From Desulfobacteraceae bacterium (GTDB lineage Bacteria > Desulfobacterota > Desulfobacteria > Desulfobacterales > Desulfosarcinaceae), in NCBI GenBank assembly GCA_027068085.1, contig JAMOUQ010000030.1:1-64000 (forward strand): a DNA stretch of 64,000 nucleotides. Direction: 5' to 3'. Below the pieces are notes generated by a model that did not search any database, was not told the origin of the DNA, and saw only the letters and a list, made by a program, of their open reading frames with translations. Position numbers and translations under genes: made by a program. Shown here one piece after another: positions 17,051 through 25,025 of the stretch. Each line of letters opens with the position of its first letter. Positions within the stretch are counted from its first letter, which is position 1.

Positions 17051-18151
17051 ATGTCGGCAACCTGGTTACCGTGCGGAACCTACCACGAAAGTTATGCCCA
17101 GGATCATGCCTGGTGGCAGACCACCTTCATCAAGGGCAAGATGATCCTGCTCTTTATCACCGTCTTCATCGTCATCCCGGCCGTTGCCGACGATTACTGG
17201 CTGAGTGTCTGCAACCAGATCGGCTACACCATTCTCGGCGCCCTGGGAGTCCAGCTGCTCATCGGTTACTGCGGCCAGATAACCCTGGGCCACGCGGCTT
17301 TCATCGCCGTGGGCGCCTATACCAGCACCCTGCTGATCCTGGAATTTCCCTGGCCCCAGTTCATGCTGAACATGGGCCTGGCCTATCCCATCAGCATCCT
17401 GATCGCGGCCGTGGTGGCCGGTATCTGGAGCGTGCTCTTCGGTCTGCCTTCGGCCAAGGTCAAAGGCTTTTATCTCATCCTGACCACCATGGCGGCCCAG
17501 TTCATCACCGTCGATTTCATCCTGACCCAGTACGTCAGCCAGATCGGCGGCCGCGGCCAGGCGTTTTCCCTGCCGCCGGGAACCATCAAGATCGGCCCCT
17601 GGTCCATCGAAAACGACATCCAGGTCTATTTCATGATGCTGGTCCTGGTGGTGCTCTGCGTGGCGGCCATGGCCAACCTGATGCGCACCAGGGTGGGCCG
17701 GGCCTGGGTGGCCATCCGGGACAACGACATCAGCGCCGAGGTGATGGGTATCAACGTGGTTCTCTACAAACTGCTGGCCTTTTTCGTGGCCGGTTTCATC
17801 GGCGGCATCGCCGGCGCCTTCTGGATCAGCAACCTGGCGGCCATCAGCACCGAGCATTTCACCTGGTTTCTGTCCCTGTGGCTGGTGGGCGTGATTCTCA
17901 TCGGCGGGGTGGGCTCCTTGCACGGGGCCATCTTCGGCTCCATCTTCATGGTGATGGTGATGGAGATCCTGCAGCTTGCCATCATGCCGCTGGCCGACAC
18001 TTTTCCAAAACTCCTGATGGATTTTCTGTTCATCAAGGAGGCCGCCTTCGGCCTGGCCATCTGCGCCTTCATGATCTTCGAGCCCAACGGCCTGGCCTAC
18101 CGCTGGTGGCAGATAAAGAACTACTTCAACCTCTGGCCGTTTTCTTATTAA
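17051..18151 (+). CDS. Branched-chain-type ABC transporter permease (LivM-like)
   Basis: A 366-residue membrane protein. It has the LivM block GVQLLIGYCGQITLGHAAF and the EAA-like loop RVGRAWVAIRDNDISAEVMGIN. The start is ATG 17051 with GGGAG eight bases upstream. The N-terminal 30 residues are an unusually polar extension before the first membrane segment (MILLFITVFIVIPAVA). It follows livH by 46 bp. Confidence 0.94.
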   Translation: MSATWLPCGTYHESYAQDHAWWQTTFIKGKMILLFITVFIVIPAVADDYWLSVCNQIGYTILGALGVQLLIGYCGQITLGHAAFIAVGAYTSTLLILEFPWPQFMLNMGLAYPISILIAAVVAGIWSVLFGLPSAKVKGFYLILTTMAAQFITVDFILTQYVSQIGGRGQAFSLPPGTIKIGPWSIENDIQVYFMMLVLVVLCVAAMANLMRTRVGRAWVAIRDNDISAEVMGINVVLYKLLAFFVAGFIGGIAGAFWISNLAAISTEHFTWFLSLWLVGVILIGGVGSLHGAIFGSIFMVMVMEILQLAIMPLADTFPKLLMDFLFIKEAAFGLAICAFMIFEPNGLAYRWWQIKNYFNLWPFSY

Positions 18152-18266
18152 ACGGAATACCCCGAAGATCTTGGCCGGGGCCTGACTGGCGAGGGAGGTG
18201 ATATCACCGTATTGTTATGTGGGGCTTTAACACTCATTAGGTCGGTTAAACAAAAAGGGGGAAAGC

Positions 18267-19520
18267 ATGCGCGACAAGAGAACTTATTTCGGTTTATGGA
18301 TGGTTGTCATAGCCGCCTTTATCCTGACCATGGCATTGGGAACCGCCAGCGCAACGGCCGCGACCATCAAGCTGGGCGCCCTGAACGACATGACCGGGGC
18401 AACCTCCGACGTCGGCAAGGACTACGCCATGGGCATTGCCGAGGCGGTCCACTACATCAACGACAACGGCGGGATCAACGGCAAGAAGGTGAAACTATAC
18501 CAGTTCGACTACGGCTACCGCGTCCCGGAAGCCCTGACCAAGTACAAGCTGTTCAAGCGCCTCAAGTGCGTGGCGGTGCTGGGCTGGGGAACCGGTGACA
18601 CCGAGGCCCTCTCTCCCACGGTGACCAAGGACAAGATCCCTTACGTTTCGGCGTCTTATTCCGGCCATCTGACCAATCCCAAAAAGACGCCCTTCAACCT
18701 GTTTGCCGCAACCGACTATTCCACCAATGCCAGGGCCACCCTGACGGCCTGGTACGATACCCGCTGGAAGAAGCATCCGGATTTCGGCAAGCGCAAGCCG
18801 CGTTTTGCCTGCTGCTACATGTTCGCCTCGCCTTACGCCAGCGCTCCCATCAAGGCCATCAAGGATCAGGCCAAGATTCTCGGTTTCGAGATCGGCCCCG
18901 ATCAGGACGTGTCCCTGTTTGCCATCGACACCAAGAGCCAGGTCCTGGCCCTCAAGGATTACAAACCGGACGTCGTCTGGCACGGCAACACCACCATGTC
19001 GGTATCGGCCACCCTGCGCGACTCCTACGCCCTCGGCCTGGGAGCCGATCACATCGTCAACCTGTGGGGTTTCGATGAAAACCTGCCGCGGCTGGCCGGC
19101 AAGGCCGCCGAAGGAGTCATGGCCGGCCATGTCTGCGCCTTCTACGGCGGCGAAGCCCGCCTGATGGACAAGGTGCTGGAATACGGAAAGAAGTATAACC
19201 CCGGCGTGCCCGCCAAAAAACGCCTGATCCGCACCATCCAGGCCTGGTCCAACGTCCTGGCCCTCTGGGAAGCCATGAAGCGGGCCGACAAGGCCGGCAA
19301 TCTTACCGGCGAGGGCATCGTCAAGCAGGGCTTCGAGACCATGCGCAACTTCGACGTCGGCCTGGGCGGCGCGCCTCTGACTTATACCGCCACCGATCAC
19401 CGCGTATCTGGCCAGGTGCCGGTCTATGAAATCAAAGACGGCAAATTCGTACTGGTCAAGCGGGTGGACCTGCAAAAACGCTGGCCTGAAAAATGGGCCA
19501 AGGAATGGATCGGTTGGTAG
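18267..19520 (+). CDS. ABC transporter substrate-binding protein (LivK-like, periplasmic)
   Basis: A 417-residue exported binding protein. The signal peptide is residues 1-31 (basic start, hydrophobic VVIAAFILTMALG, cleavage after a SATA-type site). The mature part is a type I periplasmic-binding fold opening IKLGALNDMTGATSDVGKDYAMG, typical of Peripla_BP_6. Its length is slightly above that of LivK. The ligand cannot be read from the sequence; the operon's CoA ligases point to an organic acid. It follows livM by 115 bp and has GGGGGA upstream of the ATG. Confidence 0.92.
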   Translation: MRDKRTYFGLWMVVIAAFILTMALGTASATAATIKLGALNDMTGATSDVGKDYAMGIAEAVHYINDNGGINGKKVKLYQFDYGYRVPEALTKYKLFKRLKCVAVLGWGTGDTEALSPTVTKDKIPYVSASYSGHLTNPKKTPFNLFAATDYSTNARATLTAWYDTRWKKHPDFGKRKPRFACCYMFASPYASAPIKAIKDQAKILGFEIGPDQDVSLFAIDTKSQVLALKDYKPDVVWHGNTTMSVSATLRDSYALGLGADHIVNLWGFDENLPRLAGKAAEGVMAGHVCAFYGGEARLMDKVLEYGKKYNPGVPAKKRLIRTIQAWSNVLALWEAMKRADKAGNLTGEGIVKQGFETMRNFDVGLGGAPLTYTATDHRVSGQVPVYEIKDGKFVLVKRVDLQKRWPEKWAKEWIGW

Positions 19521-19566
19521 CAGCAAACTCCTGAAACCAATATCATCGCCCGGGAGGGAAGTCATT

Positions 19567-20379
19567 TTGTCGAACCAGGAACCGATCTTGAAGATCAACA
19601 ACATCGAAGTCAAGTACCACGAGGTCATCCTCGTCATCAAAGGTGTCTCCATCGAGGTGCCCGAAGGCGGCATCGTGGCCCTGCTGGGCGCCAACGGCGC
19701 CGGCAAGAGCACCACCCTGAAGGCGGTCTCCGGCCTGCTCAAGCACGAGGACGGCCAGGTGACCGACGGCTCCATCGAATTTTTGGGCCAGCGGATCGAC
19801 CGGCTGGGGCCGGAAAAGATCGCCCGCATGGGTATAGTGCAGGTCATAGAGGGTCGCCGGGTCTTCGAGCATCTCACCGTCGAACAGAACCTGAAAGTCG
19901 GCGCTCACATGCGCAAGCAGGGACGTTCCATCAAGGAGGGCCTGGAAATGGTCTATCACTATTTCCCGCGCCTGAAGGAAAAGCGCAACGAGATCGCCGG
20001 TTTCATCAGCGGCGGCGAGCAGCAGATGACAGTCGTGGGCCGGGCACTGATGACCCAGCCCAAGCTGATCATGCTCGATGAGCCCTCCATGGGCCTGGCA
20101 CCGAAGCTGATCCACGAGATCTTCAATATCATCACGCGCTTGAACAAGGAAGAGGGGATCTCAATCCTGCTGGTGGAGCAAAACGCCAAGCTGGCCCTCA
20201 ACGTGGCTCCCCACGCCTACGTGCTTGAAAACGGCCGGATCGTCATGGACGACTCGGCCGAAAAGCTGCGTGAAAATCCTGATATCAAGGACTTCTACCT
20301 GGGCATGACAGATCTCGGGGGGCGCAAGAGCTTTCGCGACGTCAAGCATTACAAGCGCCGCAAACGCTGGCTTGCCTGA
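19567..20379 (+). CDS. ABC transporter ATP-binding protein, branched-chain amino acid type (LivF-like)
   Basis: A 270-residue ATPase with Walker A GANGAGKST (about 43-51), signature FISGGEQQMTVVGRAL, Walker B LIMLDEPSMGLAP and the switch-His region ILLVEQNAKLAL that distinguishes LivF. The start is TTG 19567 with GGGAGG nine bases upstream. A basic C-terminal tail (SFRDVKHYKRRKRW) extends past the usual end. It partners LivG and completes the transporter. Confidence 0.93.
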   Translation: MSNQEPILKINNIEVKYHEVILVIKGVSIEVPEGGIVALLGANGAGKSTTLKAVSGLLKHEDGQVTDGSIEFLGQRIDRLGPEKIARMGIVQVIEGRRVFEHLTVEQNLKVGAHMRKQGRSIKEGLEMVYHYFPRLKEKRNEIAGFISGGEQQMTVVGRALMTQPKLIMLDEPSMGLAPKLIHEIFNIITRLNKEEGISILLVEQNAKLALNVAPHAYVLENGRIVMDDSAEKLRENPDIKDFYLGMTDLGGRKSFRDVKHYKRRKRWLA

Positions 20380-20408
20380 CCCTTACACACCATAAAGGGG
20401 GTAAACCA

Positions 20409-21017
20409 ATGTCGAAAAAAAGACTGTTTACGATCATATGCGCATTGGCTGTGGCCGTTTCCCTGGCCGGATGCGCTTTCATGAGCACCAAACCGTCAGA
20501 AAAGAACTTCATCGATCCCAAGATAGAACTTGAGATGGTGGAAGTGGCCCACTACTGGGGATGGTGGTACTTTTCCAAGAAGGTCAAGCCGACCATGGGC
20601 ACGCCGGGCAACTACGGAGCGCCCCTGGACCTGGCCTTCGTCTTCAACGTGACCAATCCCAACCCTTACCCGATTCAGCTTGAAAACATCAAGTTCACCG
20701 TGGCTTTCGAAGAATTCGACCTGAACACGGTCAGCTCCACGGCCAGCCAGTGGATTCCGCCGGGCAAGACCAACCAGATCAGGGTCCATGCCATGTTCGA
20801 CGGCCGGCAGTCGCTGCTCAGCCTGCTGGTAACCGGTGGCTTCAAGCTGAAGAAAAAGACCGGGGCCGCAGGACCCGGACCGGCCCTGAAACAGCTGGCC
20901 GCCTGGTGGAAGGCCATTCCCGAATACGGCTTCCCCATCTACGTTAAAGAGGGCGCGGCCGTGATCAATGCCGGTGACGTCAGCAAGGTGATCAGCTTTT
21001 CGGCCAAATTTCCCTGA
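20409..21017 (+). CDS. LEA14-like (LEA type 2) lipoprotein
   Basis: A 202-residue lipoprotein. The signal peptide ends in a clear lipobox, SLAGC (Cys22). The mature part has the LEA_2-like pattern: LDLAFVFNVTNPNPYPIQLENIKFTVAFE followed by a strand-rich tail. These small immunoglobulin-like domains are found in stress and envelope proteins; the role here is unknown. Its place between livF and a CoA ligase, 29 bp from livF, suggests it belongs to the uptake operon, perhaps at the envelope. A terminator follows. Confidence 0.82.
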   Translation: MSKKRLFTIICALAVAVSLAGCAFMSTKPSEKNFIDPKIELEMVEVAHYWGWWYFSKKVKPTMGTPGNYGAPLDLAFVFNVTNPNPYPIQLENIKFTVAFEEFDLNTVSSTASQWIPPGKTNQIRVHAMFDGRQSLLSLLVTGGFKLKKKTGAAGPGPALKQLAAWWKAIPEYGFPIYVKEGAAVINAGDVSKVISFSAKFP

Positions 21018-21036
21018 TAATCCAAGCCGAAGTCGA

Positions 21037-21077
21037 TTTTCACCCGGGCCGGCGGCGGTCCGGGTGAAAATTCTTTC
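21037..21077 (+). terminator. Terminator after the importer operon
   Basis: Arms TTTTCACCCGG (21037-21047) and CCGGGTGAAAA (21060-21070) pair over 11 bp and are followed by TTCTTT. It can also work on the minus strand. Confidence 0.75.
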
Positions 21078-21107
21078 CTCACTTAAAAAACGCGAGCTGG
21101 AAGCATT

Positions 21108-22631
21108 ATGGGACTGTATGACTTTACCTTCTACGACGTGATCTGCAAAAACGCCCGCCTCTGCGGCGACAAATGCGCCTGGATAGACAGTGACGACGGC
21201 AGGCAGTATACTTTCGGCCGGATCAAGCAGATGACCGACAGCCTGGCGGCCGGCCTGGCGGCCCGCGGAATCGGCCGGGGCGACCGTATCGGCGTGGTGG
21301 CCAAAAACTGCGCCGCCTACTTCCTGGTCTACGGAGCCGCCGCGGCCCTGGGGGCCATCGTGCTGCCGGTGAACTGGCGCCTGTCGGAAGAAGAAGTACA
21401 GTACTGCCTCAACGACTGCGGTCCCAAATGCGTCTTTGCCGACAATGAATACTTCCGGCTTGTCGGCGACATGGCTTCCCGGCTGCCCTCGGTAGAACAT
21501 TACTTTTCACTGGGCCAGGCAGACTCCGACTTCACCGCTTTCGACGCCCTGCTTGCCCAAAGCGGCGAGCAGATAACTCCGGCGGCAACCCCGGACGATC
21601 CGCTGGTGATCATTCACACGGCGGCTGTGGCCGGCAAACCGCGGGGGGCCGTGCTGAGCCACAACAACCTGCTGTTTGCCAGCATGCACCTTCTCAACTG
21701 CATGGGCATAGATCACCGCGATGTCCACCTCAACCTGCTGCCCCTGTTCCACGTGGCCGGCCTTTTCATGAGCGCCCATGTCTTTCTGGCCGGCGGACTT
21801 AACGTCAACATGAAAAAGTTCGATGCCGCCAAGGCGGCAAAGCTGATCGAAGCCCACCGGGTATCGGTCATGTTCGATTTTACTCCCATCCTGGGCTCTG
21901 TCCTCGAAGCCGGGCAGAAAGAGCCTTACAGCCTGGAAAGTCTTAAAAAAGTAATCGGGCTCGACGCTCCCCAGACCATCGAGCAATACCAGCAGGCGAC
22001 CGGCGGCACCTTTTTCTGCATGTACGGGCAGACGGAAACCTCGGCCCTTGCAACCATGGGGCCTTACGATCTTTGCCCGGGGTCGGCCGGCCGGCCCATT
22101 GCCCTGGCCGTGGTCGAGGTGGTGGACGAAGATGACCGGCTGCTGGAAACCGGCCGGGTGGGTGAAATCGTGATGCGCGGTCCCATGGTTTTCAAGGGTT
22201 ACTGGAACCTGCCGGAAGACAACGCCCATACCTTCCGCTCGGGCTGGCATCATACCGGCGATCTGGGGCGCCTGGACGAAAACGGATTTCTGTGGTACGA
22301 GGGGCGCAAGCCGGAAAAAGAACTGATCAAGCCCGGGGGCGAAAACGTCTATCCGGCCGAAGTGGAAAAAGTAATCCTCCAGCACCCGGCCGTCAGGCAG
22401 ACCGTGGTCTTCGGCGTGCCCGATCCAAAGTGGAAAGAAGGCATCAAGGCGGTCTGCACCCTCAATGAAGGCAGCTCGCTTAAAGCCGTCGAATTGATAG
22501 AATTTGTCGGCTCCCGGATAGCCCGTTTCAAGAAACCCCGGTACGTGGAATTCGTGGAAACTCTTCCCGCCACCGCCGACGGCCGGATCGACCGCGCCAA
22601 GGTCAAAGAGCTTTACGGCGGCCCGCAATAG
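21108..22631 (+). CDS. AMP-dependent acyl-CoA synthetase/ligase
   Basis: A 507-residue ANL ligase. The usual SGTTGxPK P-loop reads HTAAVAGKPRGAVLSH (about 170-185), so its Ser/Thr-Gly core is altered. The adenylate motif MYGQTETSA, the hinge region WHHTGDLGRLDENGF and a C-terminal catalytic lysine in DGRIDRAKVK are present. It probably activates an organic acid. The weak P-loop could lower adenylation or shift the substrate. It lies after the terminator of the importer operon and may have its own promoter or rely on read-through. Confidence 0.85.
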   Translation: MGLYDFTFYDVICKNARLCGDKCAWIDSDDGRQYTFGRIKQMTDSLAAGLAARGIGRGDRIGVVAKNCAAYFLVYGAAAALGAIVLPVNWRLSEEEVQYCLNDCGPKCVFADNEYFRLVGDMASRLPSVEHYFSLGQADSDFTAFDALLAQSGEQITPAATPDDPLVIIHTAAVAGKPRGAVLSHNNLLFASMHLLNCMGIDHRDVHLNLLPLFHVAGLFMSAHVFLAGGLNVNMKKFDAAKAAKLIEAHRVSVMFDFTPILGSVLEAGQKEPYSLESLKKVIGLDAPQTIEQYQQATGGTFFCMYGQTETSALATMGPYDLCPGSAGRPIALAVVEVVDEDDRLLETGRVGEIVMRGPMVFKGYWNLPEDNAHTFRSGWHHTGDLGRLDENGFLWYEGRKPEKELIKPGGENVYPAEVEKVILQHPAVRQTVVFGVPDPKWKEGIKAVCTLNEGSSLKAVELIEFVGSRIARFKKPRYVEFVETLPATADGRIDRAKVKELYGGPQ

Positions 22632-22691
22632 ACAGGTTCCCTCACCATGTGGCCTGCATCCTTGCCGGTTGCCCGGCCGGGCCGGGCAGTC

Positions 22692-22720
22692 TTGTATTAT
22701 TGCAATGATTATGGTTTAAT
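22692..22720 (+). promoter_or_regulatory. Possible promoter for the ACT-domain gene
   Basis: TTGTAT (22692-22697), 17 bp, TTTAAT (22715-22720), in an AT-rich island about 75 bases before the ATG. Confidence 0.45.
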
Positions 22721-22794
22721 ATACTCAGGCTCGGTTGTTTTGGGCAATTTGCCTGCTTTACGATTTCCACAACCACTGCAAGGAGCAAGTTCCC

Positions 22795-23286
22795 ATGGTC
22801 AGGACCGAAATTTCCCTTTTTCTGAAAAACGAACCCGGTCAGCTCGCCAGTCTGGCCGACCTGCTTTCCAAAGAGGGCATCAACATCGATGCCATGACCA
22901 TCCAGGACGCCTCGGCCTACGTCAAAGAGCTATTCAAGGCCCGCGGCAAGTCACTCAAGAGAATAGCCTCGGCCGCCAGCTACAACTCCATGCGCAAGGA
23001 CTCGGCCGAATTCGCCCTGATCCGCATCCTGGTTGCCGACGGCGCCACCAACAAGGCCATCGACGTGCTGTCGCGCAACGAATATGTCTTCGATATCATG
23101 CCGGTTATCGCCATCGAGCTTGCAAACCGGCCCGGCGAGCTGGCCAAGGTGGCGGCCAAGTTCGGACAGGAAGGGGTCAACATAAACTACGTTTACGGTT
23201 CGGTCTCTTCGCCGGACCAAAAATGCCTTTTCGTCTTCTGCCCGGAAGACATCGAGCTGGCCGCCAAGATTTTCAAAGGCTACTAA
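22795..23286 (+). CDS. Tandem ACT-domain protein
   Basis: A 163-residue protein made of two ACT domains: TEISLFLKNEPGQLASLADLLSKEGINIDAMTI (about 3-35) and IAIELANRPGELAKVAAKFGQEGVNINYVYGS (about 103-135). The Pro-Gly-(Glu/Gln)-Leu turns are those of ligand-binding ACT folds. Start ATG 22795 has AAGGAG nine bases upstream. Such stand-alone proteins often follow phenylacetate- or amino-acid-related CoA ligases in anaerobes and probably bind an amino acid or acid ligand allosterically. Transcribed alone. Confidence 0.85.
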   Translation: MVRTEISLFLKNEPGQLASLADLLSKEGINIDAMTIQDASAYVKELFKARGKSLKRIASAASYNSMRKDSAEFALIRILVADGATNKAIDVLSRNEYVFDIMPVIAIELANRPGELAKVAAKFGQEGVNINYVYGSVSSPDQKCLFVFCPEDIELAAKIFKGY

Positions 23287-23629
23287 AAAACCCGCCCAAA
23301 AGAACAGCCGGCTCGGGGCTGTTATGTCAGGGTGGCTCCCTTGCCGCCGGCGCAATGAAAATTGTCGAACGGAAAACCATGCAGGGGCGACCGGCCGGTC
23401 GCCCCTGCAGCGTTATGAAACCGCCCTTGCCGCCCGGCCCCGGCCCGGCGGCGGGAATTTTAATATTGTTTGCCCCCCTACGCCTCTTGTATCTTCCGAA
23501 TCCCCCCGCACAAACAAGTTAAAGCGCATTCCGCAGATGGCAGTTTCCTCTTAACTCATATTCCAATATTTTCCAGAAAACACCGTAATAAACGGTAATT
23601 ATTTGTTTAATTTACTTTCCAGATAATTG
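23287..23629. other. Intergenic region upstream of the CRISPR-Cas operon
   Basis: No gene. It holds the first copy of the 81-bp palindromic repeat and then an AT-rich stretch (23520-23640) that differs sharply from the surrounding GC-rich DNA and leads into the operon promoter. A short inverted repeat AACAGCC/GGGCTGTT follows the ACT gene but has no T-run. Confidence 0.5.
23379..23459. repeat. 81-bp palindrome-containing repeat, copy 1
   Basis: It matches 36152-36232 in direct orientation at 78 of 81 positions. The left part is a perfect 22-bp palindrome (arms GGGGCGACCGG and its complement). The right part is a C/G-rich stretch that can also fold (CCGCC ... GGCGG). The two copies bracket the whole CRISPR-Cas locus. 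Confidence 0.9.
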
Positions 23630-23678
23630 TTGACAAGCAGCCCGTCTCAATATATTCTTTTTATACAAGAATATATTG
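23630..23678 (+). promoter_or_regulatory. Promoter and inverted-repeat operator of the ATPase-cas operon
   Basis: TTGACA (23630-23635), 17 bp, TATTCT (23653-23658). A perfect inverted repeat, CAATATATTCT (23648-23658) and AGAATATATTG (23668-23678) with a nine-base loop, overlaps the -10 and the transcript start, so a bound dimer would block initiation. It ends only a few bases before the ATPase start. Confidence 0.65.
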
Positions 23679-23690
23679 AGGTATAACGAC

Positions 23691-25025
23691 TTGAACAAAC
23701 AGAATATCATCGAGCTTTTGCTCTACCAGAAGGAAAAGGCCCTCAACACGAAGGGCATTTTCCGGCGGCGGGCAGCCGCCGGGGCAGCCGCCTTTGGCCG
23801 GCAAAAAGAAATCCATGTGCTGACAGGAATCCGCCGCTGCGGCAAATCTACCCTTCTGCGTCTTATAATAAAGGCCCTGCTGGAAAAGGAAAAGGTTTCC
23901 CCGGCCAACATCCTGTATTGCAATTTTGAAGACGAGCGTCTGGAAGCTTTTGAAAGCCGAGATTTTCAAACCCTCCATGAAGCTTTCAGACAAATTGAAA
24001 AGCCTGAGGGCAAATTGTATTTTTTTCTGGACGAAATCCAGAATGTCCCCGGATGGCAGAAGTGGCTCTCCCGGCTGTATGAATTTGAAAACGTAAAAAT
24101 TTTCGTCACCGGCTCCAATGCCACCATGCTGAGCGGCGAGATCGCCTCCGCCCTTACCGGCCGCAGCCGGCATCTTCGTCTTTTTCCGCTTTCCTTCCGG
24201 GAATTTCTGGACGCCCGCAATGTAAGCCTGGCCGAAAATGATTTTCTCCGGCCCGAGGTGCGAGTCGGCATCAACCGCCAGTTTGCAGATTACGTGGCAA
24301 GCGGAGGGTTTCCGGAAGCGGTCAAAACCGGCGACCGTTCCATTTTGCAGGACTATTTCCGGGACATCGTCTATCGCGACATCGTGGCCCGCTACAGGCT
24401 CAGGAACATCAGGCAGCTCAAAGAGCTGGCCCTTTTTCTGGCCACCAACATCGGCTGCCGGCTGAGCCTTAATAAACTGCGGACCGCCCTGGGGTTCAAG
24501 AGCCTGGAAAGTATCAGAAACTACATCGGCTATTTCGAAGAGACCTATCTCTTCCACCAGGTTCCCCTTTTCGACTATTCGGTCAAAAAACAGGTTTACA
24601 ACCCCAAAAAGCTTTACTGCATCGACCATGGCATGGCCGCCGAGGTGGGCTTCAACTTTTCGACCGACAGCGGCTGGCACCTGGAAAACATGGTTTGTAT
24701 CGAGTTGCTGCGGCGTGGACTCGATGTGTATTACTGGAAAGACAGCCGCGGCCGGGAGGTCGATTTCATCATCCGCCATCCCCGCGGCTTGCTCGAAGCT
24801 GTCCAGGTGTGCTGGCAACTGGAATCGGAAGTCACCTTTCAGCGGGAAATAGAGGCCCTGGTGTCTGCCGCCAAGCGGTTTAACCTGAAAAAGGCGACCC
24901 TGGTAACCGCAGACACCTGGGACCGGGAAGATGCCGGCGGCGTGCTGATCGACATCGTGCCGGCCTGGAAATGGCTGCTGGAAGACAACAGGGAAGGTAA
25001 ACACCATGTTCACCCGTCTGTATGA
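23691..25025 (+). CDS. AAA_14 / DUF4143-type ATPase at the head of the cas operon
   Basis: About 444 residues. The N-terminal AAA domain has Walker A TGIRRCGKST (about 45-54), Walker B LYFFLDEIQNV (about 108-118) and sensor VTGSNATML. The C-terminal DUF4143 region has a restriction-endonuclease-like end, REVDFIIRHPRGLLEAVQVCW, in which the usual ExK is ExxQ. The start is either TTG 23691, with GAGG nine bases upstream, or TTG 23676. It overlaps cas8b by 20 bp, so it is translated with the cas genes. ATPases of this family are widespread accessory genes and suspected toxin or defence components; it is not a known Cas protein. Confidence 0.85.
   Translation: MNKQNIIELLLYQKEKALNTKGIFRRRAAAGAAAFGRQKEIHVLTGIRRCGKSTLLRLIIKALLEKEKVSPANILYCNFEDERLEAFESRDFQTLHEAFRQIEKPEGKLYFFLDEIQNVPGWQKWLSRLYEFENVKIFVTGSNATMLSGEIASALTGRSRHLRLFPLSFREFLDARNVSLAENDFLRPEVRVGINRQFADYVASGGFPEAVKTGDRSILQDYFRDIVYRDIVARYRLRNIRQLKELALFLATNIGCRLSLNKLRTALGFKSLESIRNYIGYFEETYLFHQVPLFDYSVKKQVYNPKKLYCIDHGMAAEVGFNFSTDSGWHLENMVCIELLRRGLDVYYWKDSRGREVDFIIRHPRGLLEAVQVCWQLESEVTFQREIEALVSAAKRFNLKKATLVTADTWDREDAGGVLIDIVPAWKWLLEDNREGKHHVHPSV

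Noticed and set aside
23304-23335. AACAGCC/GGGCTGTT hairpin as terminator of the ACT gene
   Set aside because: No T-run follows on either strand.
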